Position numbers and translations under genes: made by a program
Origin: Argopecten irradians
Lineage: Eukaryota; Mollusca; Bivalvia; Pectinida; Pectinidae
DNA length: 64,000 nucleotides
Assembly (NCBI RefSeq): GCF_041381155.1
Contig: NC_091144.1
Coordinates: 32,110,980 to 32,174,979, forward strand
Direction of reading: 5' to 3'
Shown: positions 31,292-44,218 of the stretch, piece by piece
Layout of the letters: the number at the start of each line of letters is the position of its first letter
Numbering within the stretch: the stretch's first letter is position 1
Notes under the pieces: model-generated
Told to the model about the DNA's origin: nothing
Databases searched by the model: none
What the model saw: only the letters and a program-made list of their open reading frames with translations

Positions 31292-34200
31292 ATGAAGGGG
31301 AGTGACGTTCCGTTCAATATCTCGCTGCCTCTGCTAGGGATTGGGCTACTTTCTCTCCTCCTCAGCTTAACATTCTGCTGTTACATGTGGAGGTATGTAG
31401 TTATAATTTATAACTCCTTAAAAAGAAAAGCAAATAGTGAGATGACTCATTAAAAACTCAAAATTTATGAGATAACTCATTAAGAATTTAAATTTAATGA
31501 GATTATTCATTAAAAATTCAAAATGAAATAGTAATAAGATAACTCATTAAAATCAAATCAATGAAATAATTGATCAAAAATTCAAAATTAATGAGATAAC
31601 CCAATAAACATTTAAAACTAATCATACAACTCATCAAAAATTCAATATCTAATGCAATAACCGATTAAAATATCCAAATTTTAATAACAAAAAATAATTA
31701 TTTAATATTTACTAAACATTATCACAAATTATAGATTTAAGGAAAGTTTGAAAAATGCCATTTACATAAACGACTGTGTGAAAATAACTTATTACTCATC
31801 AGAAATATCAAAGAATAAGTCATAAACCCATGAAACTGCTGAAAATTAGATGGTAGTAATATAAGCCAGTGTCAGGCCTTATTAATAATGTTGTTATAAT
31901 CTTGATACAAATGTTAGTACGTTTAAAAATTTTTTCTAAAGAACCAGTTTCTTTTTTCATACTGTAGTGATGATACCAAGGAATTGGTTGTTTCTCCAGA
32001 ATCCAGCATTTTTATACAATAGATTAACCTTGAAATGTGGGTCAAGGTCATTAATGGGGTAACATTGAAAAGTAGGTGAAGGTAATGCCTGTACACTTAA
32101 TAACCTTATCAACTTTCCTCGACAGTGCATTGTAGTTAGGTTATTCTGTCCCATCGTGTAGGTCTGCCTGTCTGGGCATTGACACGATACAACCTAAATA
32201 TATCTGGTATACATGTAGCTGCGAAATGTATAGAATTGTGTTGGTATATTCTGGTAATATAGTATATGTATTATATGTAAAGAGAACAAAATAAGATGTT
32301 ATTATAGAATGAAAATTTCTGATTGTATAGGGTAAGTTATTGTATGAAAACTCTTCAGATTTTATTGGCTTACTTATTGTTAAGTTATTGAAATAAAACT
32401 CTTCTGATTTTATAGGGTAACTAATTGTTAAGTTATTCAATGAAAATTCATTTGATTTTATAGGGTATTTTATTGTTAACTTATTGAATTAACACTGATT
32501 TTATAGAAAAAAATAATGCTGACGTTATTGAGAGAAAAATCTCAATTAATCAATATATTTCATAATTAGATAAGCGTTTAACATTTACCACAATGCAAAA
32601 ATCAGCATAAAACCACAAAAATAATAATACCACTAAACGTTGTATGTTAACAGTATAAGAGTGTATTGGTGGATGTTTTAGGATAAGTATGGTAGGTTGA
32701 TGCAATATAAAAAGTGATGGTTATTCAGGACGCATTCTTGTTTGTCAGGTTGCGATGTAAAGCTCGCCAGGAACAAGGTTACCGTAGGGTAAGTATGAAC
32801 AGAGCTCGGTACCATGTCCTTATCATGTGAACAGCATGGACAAGGGATGATCAGCGGTAGATACAGACTTAGTGACTGGCAGTATTCGGTAACTTCTGCC
32901 AGTCAGACGAGGAGTACGTTAAGTACAGAAAAAAAACTTCCTGATTGCATAGTGTACTTATGACACAAGAGCTTCACGTGCCCAGTGACATTACTATAGA
33001 GTATTCTAGAATAATGTATTGCCGGGTATTTACGCGGGTTAAATTTTTGGCGAAACGAGAATTATGCTTTATAGATTTATATTATATATTTATACATAAT
33101 ATTTTTGGTAGTTTAAAATTTTCGCAATGTGGCTTTCAGTGTATAAATCAACCAATTCTCAATATTCTCAAGACCTTTTTTTTGTCTCAATTTCAAGCAA
33201 TTTTATTGACAAAAACAATATCAAAGGGATTAGACATCTAACAATCCTTAAATTAGTCTTATCCTGATCTTAGCAAAATCCCGCGAACATCGCGAAATTA
33301 TCCTCCCCTTAGAAATAACAGGCAATACGGTAAATAAAATGTAGAATGTAGAATGCCTTTGGCCTCTTTGTTGATTGCTTGTGCAGTGGGACTTCATTGC
33401 AATTTGTAAAATGAAGATATACACAGGCATTATGTCTTCAGGTAAATTCATGTGAATTTCATGTCAATTCCAGGTTTAGATTTTTTAGGTTAAATTGACC
33501 TGAAGACATATTGCCAAGTAAAGCCAACAAGTTGTCCCTAGATCCCTAGGTGAAGTATGATCCCATATTTCCGTACATTTTATGTTCATGGCTTCTTTAT
33601 CTGTACCAAGTTTAGGTTTGCTATATTCGAATGGTGACCGCAAAATGTACTCTTGAAAATACATAGAAATTCAAATTCGTAAAGCAGAACATCTTGTGAT
33701 GAAAATGTGTTTGAAATGTGCATTTAGTTTATTCTTTTTAATTGTAGATCAAATTCAAGACAACTAAGAAGAGAAAACTACCTAATGATGTAAGTACGAT
33801 AAGATGGTGTTCAACATATAGGGATTGGATTTCGTTTTTATGTTAACCATGCTTGTATGGAGCAATTCCTCTAAGAATATATTCTATGGGGCGCGTTAGC
33901 GCCCCATATTGAATATATTCTTAGAGGAATTGCTCCATACAAGCATGGTTAACATAAAACGAAATCCAATCCCTATATTTACACTCACACGACTTTTTAT
34001 TTATATTTTATGCTATAAAATCGTCATTTGAAAGTGACGTAATTATTCAATAAAAGTCGGTCAAAAGTGGGAGGAGCTTACTCAATTGAACAGCGAATGA
34101 TGACGCTTCACGTAAGGTAGAATTATTCATCCGCGACGACAAAAAAGTTCAATATTTTAGTGTAAAATAAACATGACAAACAAAGAAAATTTCAGAGATA

Positions 34201-37200
34201 ATTTTATTTAATCAGATCAGAACTTTAAATATATATTCAAGTTTGCTAAAAGTTAATATATAGCGTAATAACATAAAGAATTTGTACACGGCCACATGTG
34301 TGAACTCGGTGACCGTTATTGTGCAGCGAGGCGAAGCTGACGCACGCTTACACACTTTAGTTTGCGGAAGTTGTGAAAACACCGATTTTCAAGTAGCTCA
34401 ATGTGTTTGAGATGTCGTCTGACTTGACGATATTACATCCTTGGGAGCCATGTGATTATATAATCTACGCTTAGATCCATATCGCCATCGATAAATGAAA
34501 CAAATTCACTTGTGTTCGATGGATACAATGTATTTGTGGTGACGCGGAACTGTCAACACGTGGATTATTAGCGGTGCATGTTTTATAATACACATGATTA
34601 AATACTCAAAGAACAAAGACAAGAGGATATGTTTATAACTGACCTCTATCAGAGGGTCTCACACCCGTCCACCCCAAAGGCTCGATCGTAGGACGAACAT
34701 AGGCACAGAGGTAATGTTTACATTTGACACCCATCATTTTTAACAAAAATGAAAGCACGTCGCCCCGGTCGGAATATTTTTCCGTTTCTTTATACAATTG
34801 TTAATTTAAAAATTGTTTGAATCATATATAAATATAAAACATGTATATATTGTTTACATTTTTCCAAAATTCTATGAAAAACAACAATATACACGTTATG
34901 TTTCGTCAAAATGTAAACAAAGCCATATGTTTCTTTTAAAAAAAGTAGTCCTTTTACGTTGCACAGAACATTTCCTTACGCAAGTTCAAAGTTCAATGTT
35001 ACCATGCAGTTATGGTAAACAAAATCGGCTAGTATTAGCGTATAGTGACCAAGCCTAGCAAGTGTAAATATAAAATAATGATACATACCCCCATCACAAA
35101 TAAGACCAAGGCAATAGAGGTATACTCATGTGTGGTTTGATTAGTTTAATGTCCTATTATTGGTGGAGGAAAGTCGGAGCATTCGGCGGAAAATCACTGA
35201 TCAGCAGTCAGTTCTTGACAAATGTCCCATATGGGAGTCGAACGCACGATCCATAGCGGCAATGAATCGAGGCTCATTACATTCGGAATACCACGGCTTC
35301 CATAGCAGACGATGAGTTCCGATTAAAGCAGTTGTTGATGCAGAGAAAAACAGATATTTTGTAGGAAATTAAGAAATTTTGACAAAGGGAAAACTTTGAA
35401 CTGACACAGAAAACTGAAAGCTTAAGGAATAACGTTTGATTTTGTTAAGGTTATGATAGAAAATGATATTGGAGCACGGATAGATTCTAGAGCAAGGTTC
35501 CATAGCTTTACACAGGTTCCGTTTCCTTATTCACTCATGACCTTAACAAAATCAAAAGTTATTCCTTAAATAATATAATGAAAACACTTTACATAGTATA
35601 TTTTTACAAAACGTAACAGCTACATGTATGGCGTACTATTTCATTGATTTTAATGCTAGTTTTTCAGTGTCTTCACCAATTTGTTACAGCACCTGTACTA
35701 TATTTTGTTAAATTATTTTGTTATTTTATCATACATTACTATATTTTATGTTTTTTATGTTGTCACAGACCTGTCCGGTGTGTATCGAGGAGTTCGAACA
35801 GTCCGAGTATGTAGCTATTTGTCCCTGTAACCACTGCTTCCATATGAAGTAAGTACATTATCAATACTTTGCTTATTTACACCAATCTATGTAGAATTTT
35901 TTAAGGTCAAACCATATAATTTCGTCGAATCATGTATGTTCAAATCTTAGCGAGTCCAAGTACAAAGAGATATAGAAGTTTTTCGATTATTTGATGAGTC
36001 ACCTAGGAAAAGCCAGGATACATGAGTCGTTAAGTGGAGACCATAAAAATACAAATTCAATACGGGGGTGGGGGTTGAGATCCCAAAACGACGAGGGTAA
36101 AGTACAATTTACCGTTGATTAAGTTCCACATTCCGGTGATTATGACGTCATCATTTCGTGAGTTCCGTGACGTCATCATTATCACCGCTGAAAGGTGAGA
36201 CTAACCGACGGCAAATTTTACTTTATCCACGTCCTTTTAGAATCTCGGAGCCCCTATTACTATAAACTTCCGCGGCGACTTAATTTTGCGATCTAGATTC
36301 TAGACTTCTAGACTAGTACTAATGCTTTACTTGTACTTTAAAGATGATCCACCACTGACAAATGATATTTTTTTCTCTTTCAAAAACAGGAGCAGACAAA
36401 TTAATATTTTTCTTCTGTTACAAAAGTTACTTTAGGTAACTTTTAATACTTTACACTATTACCACAACTGAAAATTTCGAGCTTCTAATTTTAATCCAAG
36501 ATGAAAATATATAAAATAATTAATTGCATCCCAAAAAGTATTTCTGTGGCACTATGTCCGATATGGAGTACTGATTGCGAATGCACCAAAAGCAAAATAT
36601 GTATTTTTGCGGTACACTTTGTAATTAGACATACATATATACACGATAATATTTGATATTTTATCTTGAAGTAAAGTTAGAAACTTTTCAGTGGTGTTAA
36701 TGGTGTAAAGTGAGTACCTTTTGTCACTGAAGAAAAATCGCCTGCTCCTGTTTCTGAAAAATTCCATTTGTCAGCGGTGGAGCATCTTTAATAAATTATG
36801 TCGATAGCTTAAAAATTGTAATTTAATTCTGTTTTTCGCCGTTGTAATCAATTTATTTGTAATCACATGCACTGGTCCAGATAGAGAGACGTTATGATGT
36901 AATATTTACCAGTGAAGGTGATATGCCTTTACATATGAATTGTACATTGTTTTCTTTGTATTGTTCTTGCTTGGCACACTCGTACAATTTACCATATTAT
37001 TTGTCTCTGTGAAGAAGACTTGTTCTTTTCCCTGGATAAGTCACGTTTGTTTTACATATGGGATTAAGAGTAAGGGACGACTTATTTTATTGTAGTTCAC
37101 TTTGTCATATTGGTTATACTCATCATGTCAATGAAGATTTGGAAAGGCGCATATCGTTTGTTAGCAATATATTTGCACTTCATTGCAACAAATATTTTTG

Positions 37201-37737
37201 CGGAGATGATATTTTTGCTATATGTAATGGTCGCGAACATTTGAACCGCGAGGTGTTGAGAAGTGATTGAATCATATAGGCCCTTACAGCGTAAACACAA
37301 AAAATTTAAACTGCGAAAATCAAAAAAGTTTGATCAGTGAAAATAACAGGTTATACGGTATTTTATTGGTAGAATTATGAAACCTTTTGTTGTTATAGTG
37401 ATCACACAGAGACATAGACATTTCATACCAAAATGGAAGACTTTTACTGATCCACTAAAGACATAACCTTCATTTTCGATTAACATTGGTTTATTTCAGG
37501 TTAATACATTGAACTCATTTAAGGCCTATACTTTAATTGATTCTGAAATTAAAGTAAATTCTACTCTGTTATAACAGGTGTCTTTTGGAATGGCTGCGAT
37601 ACCAGAATGCTTGTCCGATGTGTAAAGCACCTGTCCAAAATCTGCCTTCACCAGGGGAGAGAACTGGCCTCGTTCCAATCGACAGAAGGACACAGGATAT
37701 CGAGAGGGCAGCATCATCATCCATCGAAGCAGTTTAG
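31292..37737 (+). CDS. RNF24/RNF122-like membrane RING-H2 E3 ubiquitin ligase
   Basis: Coding exons: 31292-31392, 32749-32788, 33748-33789, 35769-35848, 37578-37737 (423 nt, 140 residues; human RNF24 is 148). All introns are GT/AG and the phases close exactly. Residues 1-10 (MKGSDVPFNI) precede one membrane segment (LPLLGIGLLSLLLSLTFCCY), then a basic linker. The RING-H2 follows: CPVCIEEF, CPCNHCFHMKC, then CPMC, so all eight zinc ligands are present (C-x2-C, C-x-H-x2-H-x2-C, C-x2-C). In the family this is a small single-pass ER/Golgi ubiquitin ligase, and the D-x-PFNI and FCCY signatures match RNF24/RNF122. The first coding exon could start further up, since its frame is open back to the acceptor, but 31292 is its first ATG. 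Introns hold minisatellites, a long hairpin, a SINE and three MITEs. Confidence 0.88.
31435..31690. repeat. AT-rich minisatellite in intron 1 of the RING gene
   Basis: A degenerate unit of about 31 bp built on ATGAGATAACTCATTAA and AAATTCAAAA, about eight copies. Confidence 0.7.
32300..32505. repeat. About 57-bp tandem repeat in intron 1 of the RING gene
   Basis: About four units of TCTGATTTTATAGGGTAA, TTATTGTTAAGTTATTGA and ATGAAAACTC with small indels. Confidence 0.75.
33816..33978. repeat. Long perfect-looking hairpin, arms about 75 bp, next to a splice donor
   Basis: The left arm from ATATAGGGATTGGATTTCG runs to a centre GGGGCGCGTTAGCGCCCC (about 33889-33906), and the right arm mirrors it back to CGAAATCCAATCCCTATA. 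It starts 26 bp after the donor of exon 3 (33790). Probably the tip of a foldback transposon; the following few hundred bases (to about 34200) may belong to it. Confidence 0.85.
33979..35114. other. Intron 3 of the RING gene, no feature identified
   Basis: Some of this may be the body of the foldback element at 33816, but no second terminus was found. No exon seen. Confidence 0.3.
35115..35312 (-). mobile_element. Decayed SINE on minus strand
   Basis: On -, box-B-like GCGTTCGACTCCC, then GACTTTCCTCCACC and TAATAGGACATTAAACTAAT, the conserved 3' part of the window's SINE family. Confidence 0.65.
35423..35569. mobile_element. MITE with TIR TAAGGAATAAC
   Basis: Left TAAGGAATAACGTTTGATTT with TGTTAAGGTTATGA, right TCATGACCTTAACA with AAATCAAAAGTTATTCCTTA. 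About 34 bp paired, 147 bp in all. Confidence 0.8.
36078..36247. mobile_element. MITE in intron 4 of the RING gene (family of 59796)
   Basis: The ends GAGATCCCAAAACGACGAGG and CCACGTCCTTTTAGAATCTC are inverted. Two perfect TGACGTCA palindromes lie near the centre. Same family as the intronic copy in the drebrin-like gene. Confidence 0.7.
36338..36792. mobile_element. MITE in intron 4 of the RING gene (TIR AAGATGCTCC family)
   Basis: Ends TTAAAGATGATCCACCACTG and GTCAGCGGTGGAGCATCTTT, with shared interior including GGAGCAGACAAATTAATAT and CTGCTCCTGTTTCTG. Confidence 0.8.
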
Positions 37738-38761
37738 TGAATTTAGAAGTACAGCTGTAAATACACCTTATATCTTCATTGTGATATTATGACGAAAGCA
37801 ATTTGAGAGTGCCAAGACATTTTCCAAAGTGCTGAAAGTCATCATTCCCGGCCTTTCTGTCGAGTTATCCCTAGAGAGAAACAAAGGGAAGCAATTCTGA
37901 TATGTTAGAATGGAGGCGATCGTGATTAGAAACTGTGATAACCAGATATTATCACATAGTTACCATCTCTCAAGTTTATTAACCTGCCAAAGATGAGCAT
38001 GTTGCTAACAAGAAGCCTAAATGGATTCCATACCATGTGATAATATGATTAATTGTTATCAAACGATGCCTTAATTGTATGAACGTTAGAGCATATGGTT
38101 TCAAGGCTCTAGGTTCCAGTATCCATCTAGTTGTTCATTTATTCGGCAGCTGAACCACTATGGTGCCTTGTGAGAGTCTGCCAGGAAGGTGTGTTAGGGT
38201 CATGTAGAAGGAATGATAATAGACCCCAATAAATTAGAAGGAAGGAATCAGTAAGTGTGAAATTAACACTCGGTTCCTCCTTAAGCTTTAGAATGTGTTC
38301 AAAATAATAATTGTGATATTCTGTGATTTTTTTTATTGCTATCGCTATGATTTTGTGGTGAGGATTTTGAAAGATTCAATAGCGTTGAGTATACTGTTAT
38401 ATATATAAATATGTATATGTTACTTAAATGCAATTCATCTTATGCACCAATGTTCTAATTACTGCAAACCATCTTATTTCCGCGTTCGATTAATTCTCGG
38501 GTGTTTCGCGACCGAGACCTGAAATCAAATTAATGGCTAATGTATTAGTTACATATTTGATTTATATATTTTGACATGAATGAAGACGTTCTTTTTTTGA
38601 GAAATGAAAATTCTCTTTCATGTATAAGTAGATTTGAATTTTTTTAAAGCTTAGACGTCTGAATTATATGTGTCATAGTAAAACTAATCTTCTATTGTTT
38701 GTTTGGTATCTAGCTGTGCATATTATATGATCACATCTCCTTCGAATTACACTATCCCGTC
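37738..38761. other. Probable 3' UTR of the RNF24/RNF122-like gene
   Basis: Directly follows the stop. An AATAAA occurs at about 38230. Nothing else coding seen. Confidence 0.4.
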
Positions 38762-38933
38762 TTTGCATATTACAGAGTTATCCACCCTTGCGCTTAGGCA
38801 TTCATTGTGATGTCATTAATATTTTGTGAGCAAATTTCTATCATTTTTTCTGAAAAGTATACGTTATGCTCGGACATACATGACGTCACAATCATTTCCT
38901 ACTCGCAAGGGCAGATACCTATGTAATATGCAA
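38762..38933. mobile_element. MITE with TIR TTTGCATATTACA
   Basis: Ends TTTGCATATTACAGAGTTAT and GTAATATGCAA. Inner CACCCTTGCG and CTCGCAAGGG pair; TGACGTCA near the right arm. Same family as 19510. Confidence 0.75.
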
Positions 38934-40412
38934 TTATAGAATTTCATTGCATTACTATATCTAGTTTATCATTGAGTATATTTATATGTTTAAAATACAG
39001 TATATTCTATGTAATCTTTAAAGTGTTTTATAGAGTAGACTATTTGTTCTGTTTGTGGTATACATATACTCCAATGTGTTCACTTTAATTATTTCAACTA
39101 ATTTTACTATTGACAAATTGCAAGACCCTATGAAGGAAAGAAATAACGAAGCTTCTGGGTTAGGTAACTGAATGCTATGCTACAAACGGCATTGACCATT
39201 GGTTATATTCTGAGGCGATAACAGAAAGTTTAACCAATAAAGCCCTGAAACAAATGTGATTCAATTGTTGCTTAAAGATGTTACAAATATTTCATATTCA
39301 TTTCAAAGCTTGTGTGAATTATGCTTATCTTAACATTTCCATGGCAAAGTGTTACAGTCCATATTTTATCAGAGTTGTTATTAAATTGTTGTAATTTTTT
39401 ACTCCATGATGTAAAGTAGTCCTCCATACACTGCCGATTGCAACCTCAATTATTCATGAGCAAATGCTTATTGTATGAAAAGTGTGTGTGTGTGTTAAAT
39501 CTTACGGCCTTGCCAATGCATGCGTATAAAGGTGCTGAACATTCCTCAAGCTCCCCCTACACAGTAATCTGCCTAAATATGTGAGATAGATATTCATCCT
39601 GCTGCGTTTGTTTTTTTTAGTTCTGAATTCATTATTTACTTGCTTGCAATTTAATAGTGATATTTTACAGTCCACAAATTAAATGGTACATGCTTATTGT
39701 AAAGGCCAATACCTTTCCGAAATAGATTTTTTTTAGACTTTTCAAATGGGAATATATAATAGGATAATTTTGTAGAATCGCAATAATTATTAGCTTATAG
39801 TTTATACAACACCTATAATTACGTTCTGAATAATTAAATGAAAGTAAATTAAATATTGATTTTCACTATGTTCGTGGTCGTCCTAAACGCAATGCGTTAG
39901 TTAGCACTGTGTCAGACGGCAAAACAGCGAAATGAATCTTAATTGTTAGGGTAGAGTACGTAAGGAATCTTGTATTTGTTTTGTGTTGTAACATCAGCTT
40001 AGGTCATCAATATACATTTTCTTACTTTATTGTTTTTAAGAAAATTTATGTTGCCGAAAGGTAGTGGGCCTTTACGCACTTGTGTCTTCTTTTAAAACAT
40101 GTATCTAAATCTACTTACAGTACTGTAATTGCCATGTCAAAAATAAATAGATAAATAAATAAATAAAATTCAAGTATAGAAAAAAAAATTCTGGAACAAC
40201 TTTAAACTTTTCCTTTTGATAAATTTACCTATGATGTATAGAATACATAATCAAAAGTTTATGGCATATGGGAGACGACTCTGTTTGTTTTATTTTGACA
40301 TTAATTCAATACACAGAGATAGTAACCCGGAGTTTCGAGAATGAATACCTGTATCATATGTTACCGAGTTTTGATTTCTTTCATTTTAACTTCAAATACA
40401 TGTGACGTACTA
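38934..40412. other. Intergenic, no gene seen
   Basis: AT-rich with an AAATA run at 40140-40165. No feature supported. Confidence 0.3.
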
Positions 40413-40566
40413 TTTGCATATTACAGTCTATTACAGAGGTATTTGCACTTGTTGGTAGGTATTGATCATGATGCCACGTATTTGCTATAATGTAAACTAT
40501 TCTCGCTCACATATAACGTTACAGTGAAAACTTATCCATAAGGGAGGTAACTCTGAAATATGCAAA
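40413..40566. mobile_element. Diverged MITE with TIR TTTGCATATTACA
   Basis: Ends TTTGCATATTACAGTCTATT and GGTAACTCTGAAATATGCAA with weakly paired arms; related to 19510 and 38762. Confidence 0.6.
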
Positions 40567-42762
40567 GATGGAATAAGGACACTTACATTATACTTTTATT
40601 TCCGGATGTCACTGCTGTTGTATCCACGACTGTAACCCATAAATTATTAGGGGTGGAAAATTAATTATTAAGTTGATGTTTGCAGCAACATAATTATTAT
40701 ATCAAACGAGAAAACGGTAAATATTTGTATGTTGAATATTACTAGCTTTTGTATTATAGCCTGAAATGTTTTGTTACATCACTTTGTACATAGTGTTTGT
40801 CCTATCTTCAGGTGCATATATTTCATTTATACAAAATGTTGCAAATATATATAATGGTGCCTTTAATGTTATAAAATATTACTTATATAAAAGTGAAGGT
40901 TAAAAAATCCGATTGAAAATAAATGTGCTAAAACTTTAATGGCTAATATTGTTTTCACTTTAAATCCAAGCCTGTTGTCCAAGTGTTCTCCAAATGTGAG
41001 AAGATGTAGTTAAGTTGATGTTCTTATCAATTCCAGATCTCGGTTTTTCTGGTCAATTTCAAATCTTGGCTCAAAATAATTTAGTATACTTCTTATTTTC
41101 GGAGATTGACGGAAATTTCTCCAAGATGTTGCGATTGACACATGGGTCGTTTTCGTTTTATTCGGAATAACTGGTTCGACAATTTGGACATTAAGAAATT
41201 ATTTCAACAATAAATCCTGACAGGCTTGCAGTTTTGATACAGGCCTATTAGGGCTGTGTCAAGTCTCGTCTGAAAACAAGATAAAATCGCCTGTCCGTCT
41301 TCATTCCTAAACGAACAACTACTTTATGTAGGTCCAACCAGTCAAATCGTTTAATCGAAACGACCCTGCTCATGAAAACAATACACTTTCGGTAATACTA
41401 ATAGAGTAAGCTGGGATGGTACGGAATCATCCGGATGTTTTCATCACACATTATGTAATATCATGCAAACCGAAAGAAACTGCACAAAAGTTTTGACAAT
41501 GTTGATTTCCGTATGTGTGAGACACAATGCCATTATTGCACCATCAAGGAAAAGTACGAAGTACAACCCTTTATCTTTTAAGGTATGTTTTAGTAGTGAA
41601 GTCAAAGCATGCAGTGGTCGAGTCGTTTTGATGACTTGAACGAAATCGATTTCGAGCATCGAACTTCGACTTTCATTTCAAATACAACCATACTGTCTGA
41701 CCTGAAGAACGTATTCAGAACACAATTGAGAATAAATTTAGATATATTTGTGTCCTGTAAAGCATGAACGGATAGCGAACAAATCCGAAAATAGGAAAAT
41801 ACAGTAAGATCAGGAAGTTGGAAGGGAAACATAAGGAGGTCAGATTGATGAAAATTGGACTGGGTGTGAGACATATAAACAAGTCATTGTCAACTTTGGG
41901 ATGGCTTTCGTATGCGAGTAACTTTATATAGAAACCAGATTTCCACACACACCCTTCAAAATAATATAACACACAAAGACATGAAGGCTTTTGAAAAGAT
42001 TGAACGAAAGAAGAAGGACAGATGTTTGACAGGAGATATCAGTGCCCCAGAAATGTAAATTGATTATAGTGTGTTCCGTACTCTCAAGCAAGAGGAGCAG
42101 TATTGAATCGACAATCATAAACCACAGAAAGACATATCTATTTTGCGTTAATGAATTGACCATCTGAATGACTTTAAAACATAGGAGTCAAAACGTCCAT
42201 TGAGAGATGTACCCTGCTGTTGACATTTGTGAAACTATAATACAGGGGACAGAACTTACATAAGCACTGCCTGTTGTTTGATCCCATTTCAATTTATTTG
42301 CAATAATATTTTGTTGAAATTGAATACAGGTCTTGTATTATGTTAATTAGTATATTAATCAACCACATTCTGTATTGAATGAAAAAAAATGCACGGAGTA
42401 GAGACGTTCGGAGGTAAATGACATTTAAGTAAAGATTATTGCCGGATTTACAATTGGTCAGTTTCCAGACGTACACACTAAAATCTTAATTTTAATACTA
42501 GATATGAATAAATCCCAGGAGTGATTCGTGAAAGGCAAAGGAAGAAAATCGTGTCTTAAATGTCCGCTAGTACAAACAACGAAAGAGCTCGTTTAACATA
42601 CATTAAATAACGGGAAAGAAACTGTAGAAAATTAAATACAAATGGTAAACATTGTCCCTGTCTCGTAGGTCCATCAGATGAAAGAAAAATGATAACCTCA
42701 TTTGAAACAACATCAGTAAGAATAATTTGTTTTATTTTCTCTGTAAAAGACTTGTGTTATGG
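40567..42762. other. Intergenic, no gene supported
   Basis: Several overlapping open frames on - at 41.4-42.2 kb have no domain and no consistent start or splice pattern. I treat them as chance. Confidence 0.3.
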
Positions 42763-42791
42763 TTTCACGATATAACCAATTAATACAACGT

Positions 42792-42931
42792 TTGTTTGTT
42801 TGATTGTTTGTTTGATTAATTAACGTCCTATTAACAGCTATGGTCATGTAAGGACGGCCTCCCATGTATGTGGTGTGTTGCGTGTATGTTGTGCAAGGTG
42901 CTTGTTTTGAGAGACAGCGGTATATTCATGC
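42792..42931 (-). mobile_element. 5'-truncated SINE with a 29-bp target duplication
   Basis: On -, the 3' part CCTTACATGACCATAGCTGT, TAATAGGACGTTAAT and an AAAC-type tail. The flanks 42763-42791 and 42932-42960 are identical over 29 bp, an unusually long target duplication. Confidence 0.85.
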
Positions 42932-43047
42932 TTTCACGATATAACCAATTAATACAACGTGAATAGTATGAATGGAGCGACATTATAAAGTGACCCGGTG
43001 AGTGTACACATGTACATTATCACACTAACATTACCTTACGGGGTTTT

Positions 43048-43251
43048 GGGGCCGCGGTGGCCGAGTGGTTAAGATGTCTCGACATATTACCACAAGCCCT
43101 CCACCTCTGGGATGCGGGTTCGAATCCCATGTGGGGCAGTTGCCAGGTACTGACCGCTGGTCGGTGGTTTTTCTCCGGGTACTCCGGCTTTCCTCCACCA
43201 ACAAACCTGGCACGTCCTTACATGACCCTGGCTGTTAATAGGACGTAAAAA
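43048..43251 (+). mobile_element. Full-length tRNA-derived SINE
   Basis: Boxes A (TGGCCGAGTGG) and B (GGTTCGAATCC), same body as 15281, AAAC-type tail. ACCTTACGGG is duplicated on both sides (about 43033-43042 and 43264-43273). Confidence 0.9.
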
Positions 43252-43274
43252 TAAACAAACCAAACCTTACGGGA

Positions 43275-44218
43275 AGGTATTATTATGTAAATTTGATTTA
43301 GACAAGGAAGTTTTAAAAGTACGAGTTATCGTTCTTCTTGTCTATAGCAACCAATGAATACCAACAACAGTGATCAGTTTCAAGCACAGAAATATTGAAA
43401 ATATTACACAGATCAGGACAGCAGTCAAACAAATGGTAATGTTGATATAATTAGACGTATTTAATGACTTAACGATGAATTTCTTTATAATTATGACGTA
43501 TTTGAGATAAAAAAAAATTACTATGTTTTTGTTAGTTGTTATTCTACGCGAACCGAAAGTGACTTCATAAAAATTGAAAAGTTGGTATGAAATGATAAGA
43601 ATATCACGAGATTATCGTCAAGGAGTTATATAATATGTGCCACAAAGAAACATTATAATATGATATTTCATAGCATTTAAAACAATCTATATATGTTGCC
43701 CTATAAATCGATAATAAAGTCAGACATTGCATTGACTTACAATGTCGTCTAGCGTGGTAACGTTGGTATTTTATACTCAATCAATTCACTCTGAACATGT
43801 TATTTAAATCAGGACTGAAGTCCAACAAAAAGTAATGTTGGTATATTAAGATAACTTAAAAGCAAGTCAAATTCGGTATTAAATTATAGGAATGTTGGCC
43901 TAAATATTGATAAAGTGTCTAGACCGTTTGGCTGGTCGTTTACAACTATAAACAGTATCTTGTCTTACTCCTTCGGATTTAAAGACATCAGATGAGGAAT
44001 TATATGTAGTTTTATTTTACAGTGTAATTATCCTAGAGTCCATATACAATTTATATTTTATGGATAAACAGTAGTTATATGAGTTATAAAACTGTACATT
44101 TGTTGGTGTTTGAAATGCATCTACGAAGATTTTTCATATATGTACCCATACTTATCTTTGATTAATGAATGATTCTGTATATTTCAGATCTACCAATAAT
44201 TCGTCTTTTGTTCAAGAC
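43275..44218. other. Upstream of the TRIM gene
   Basis: No gene seen. A splice acceptor (TGTATATTTCAG, ending at 44187) lies 31 bp before the TRIM start codon, so an upstream untranslated exon is likely but was not identified. Confidence 0.4.

Noticed and set aside
41444-42163. Overlapping minus-strand open frames
   Set aside because: Short, overlapping in different frames, low-complexity hydrophobic composition and no splice logic.
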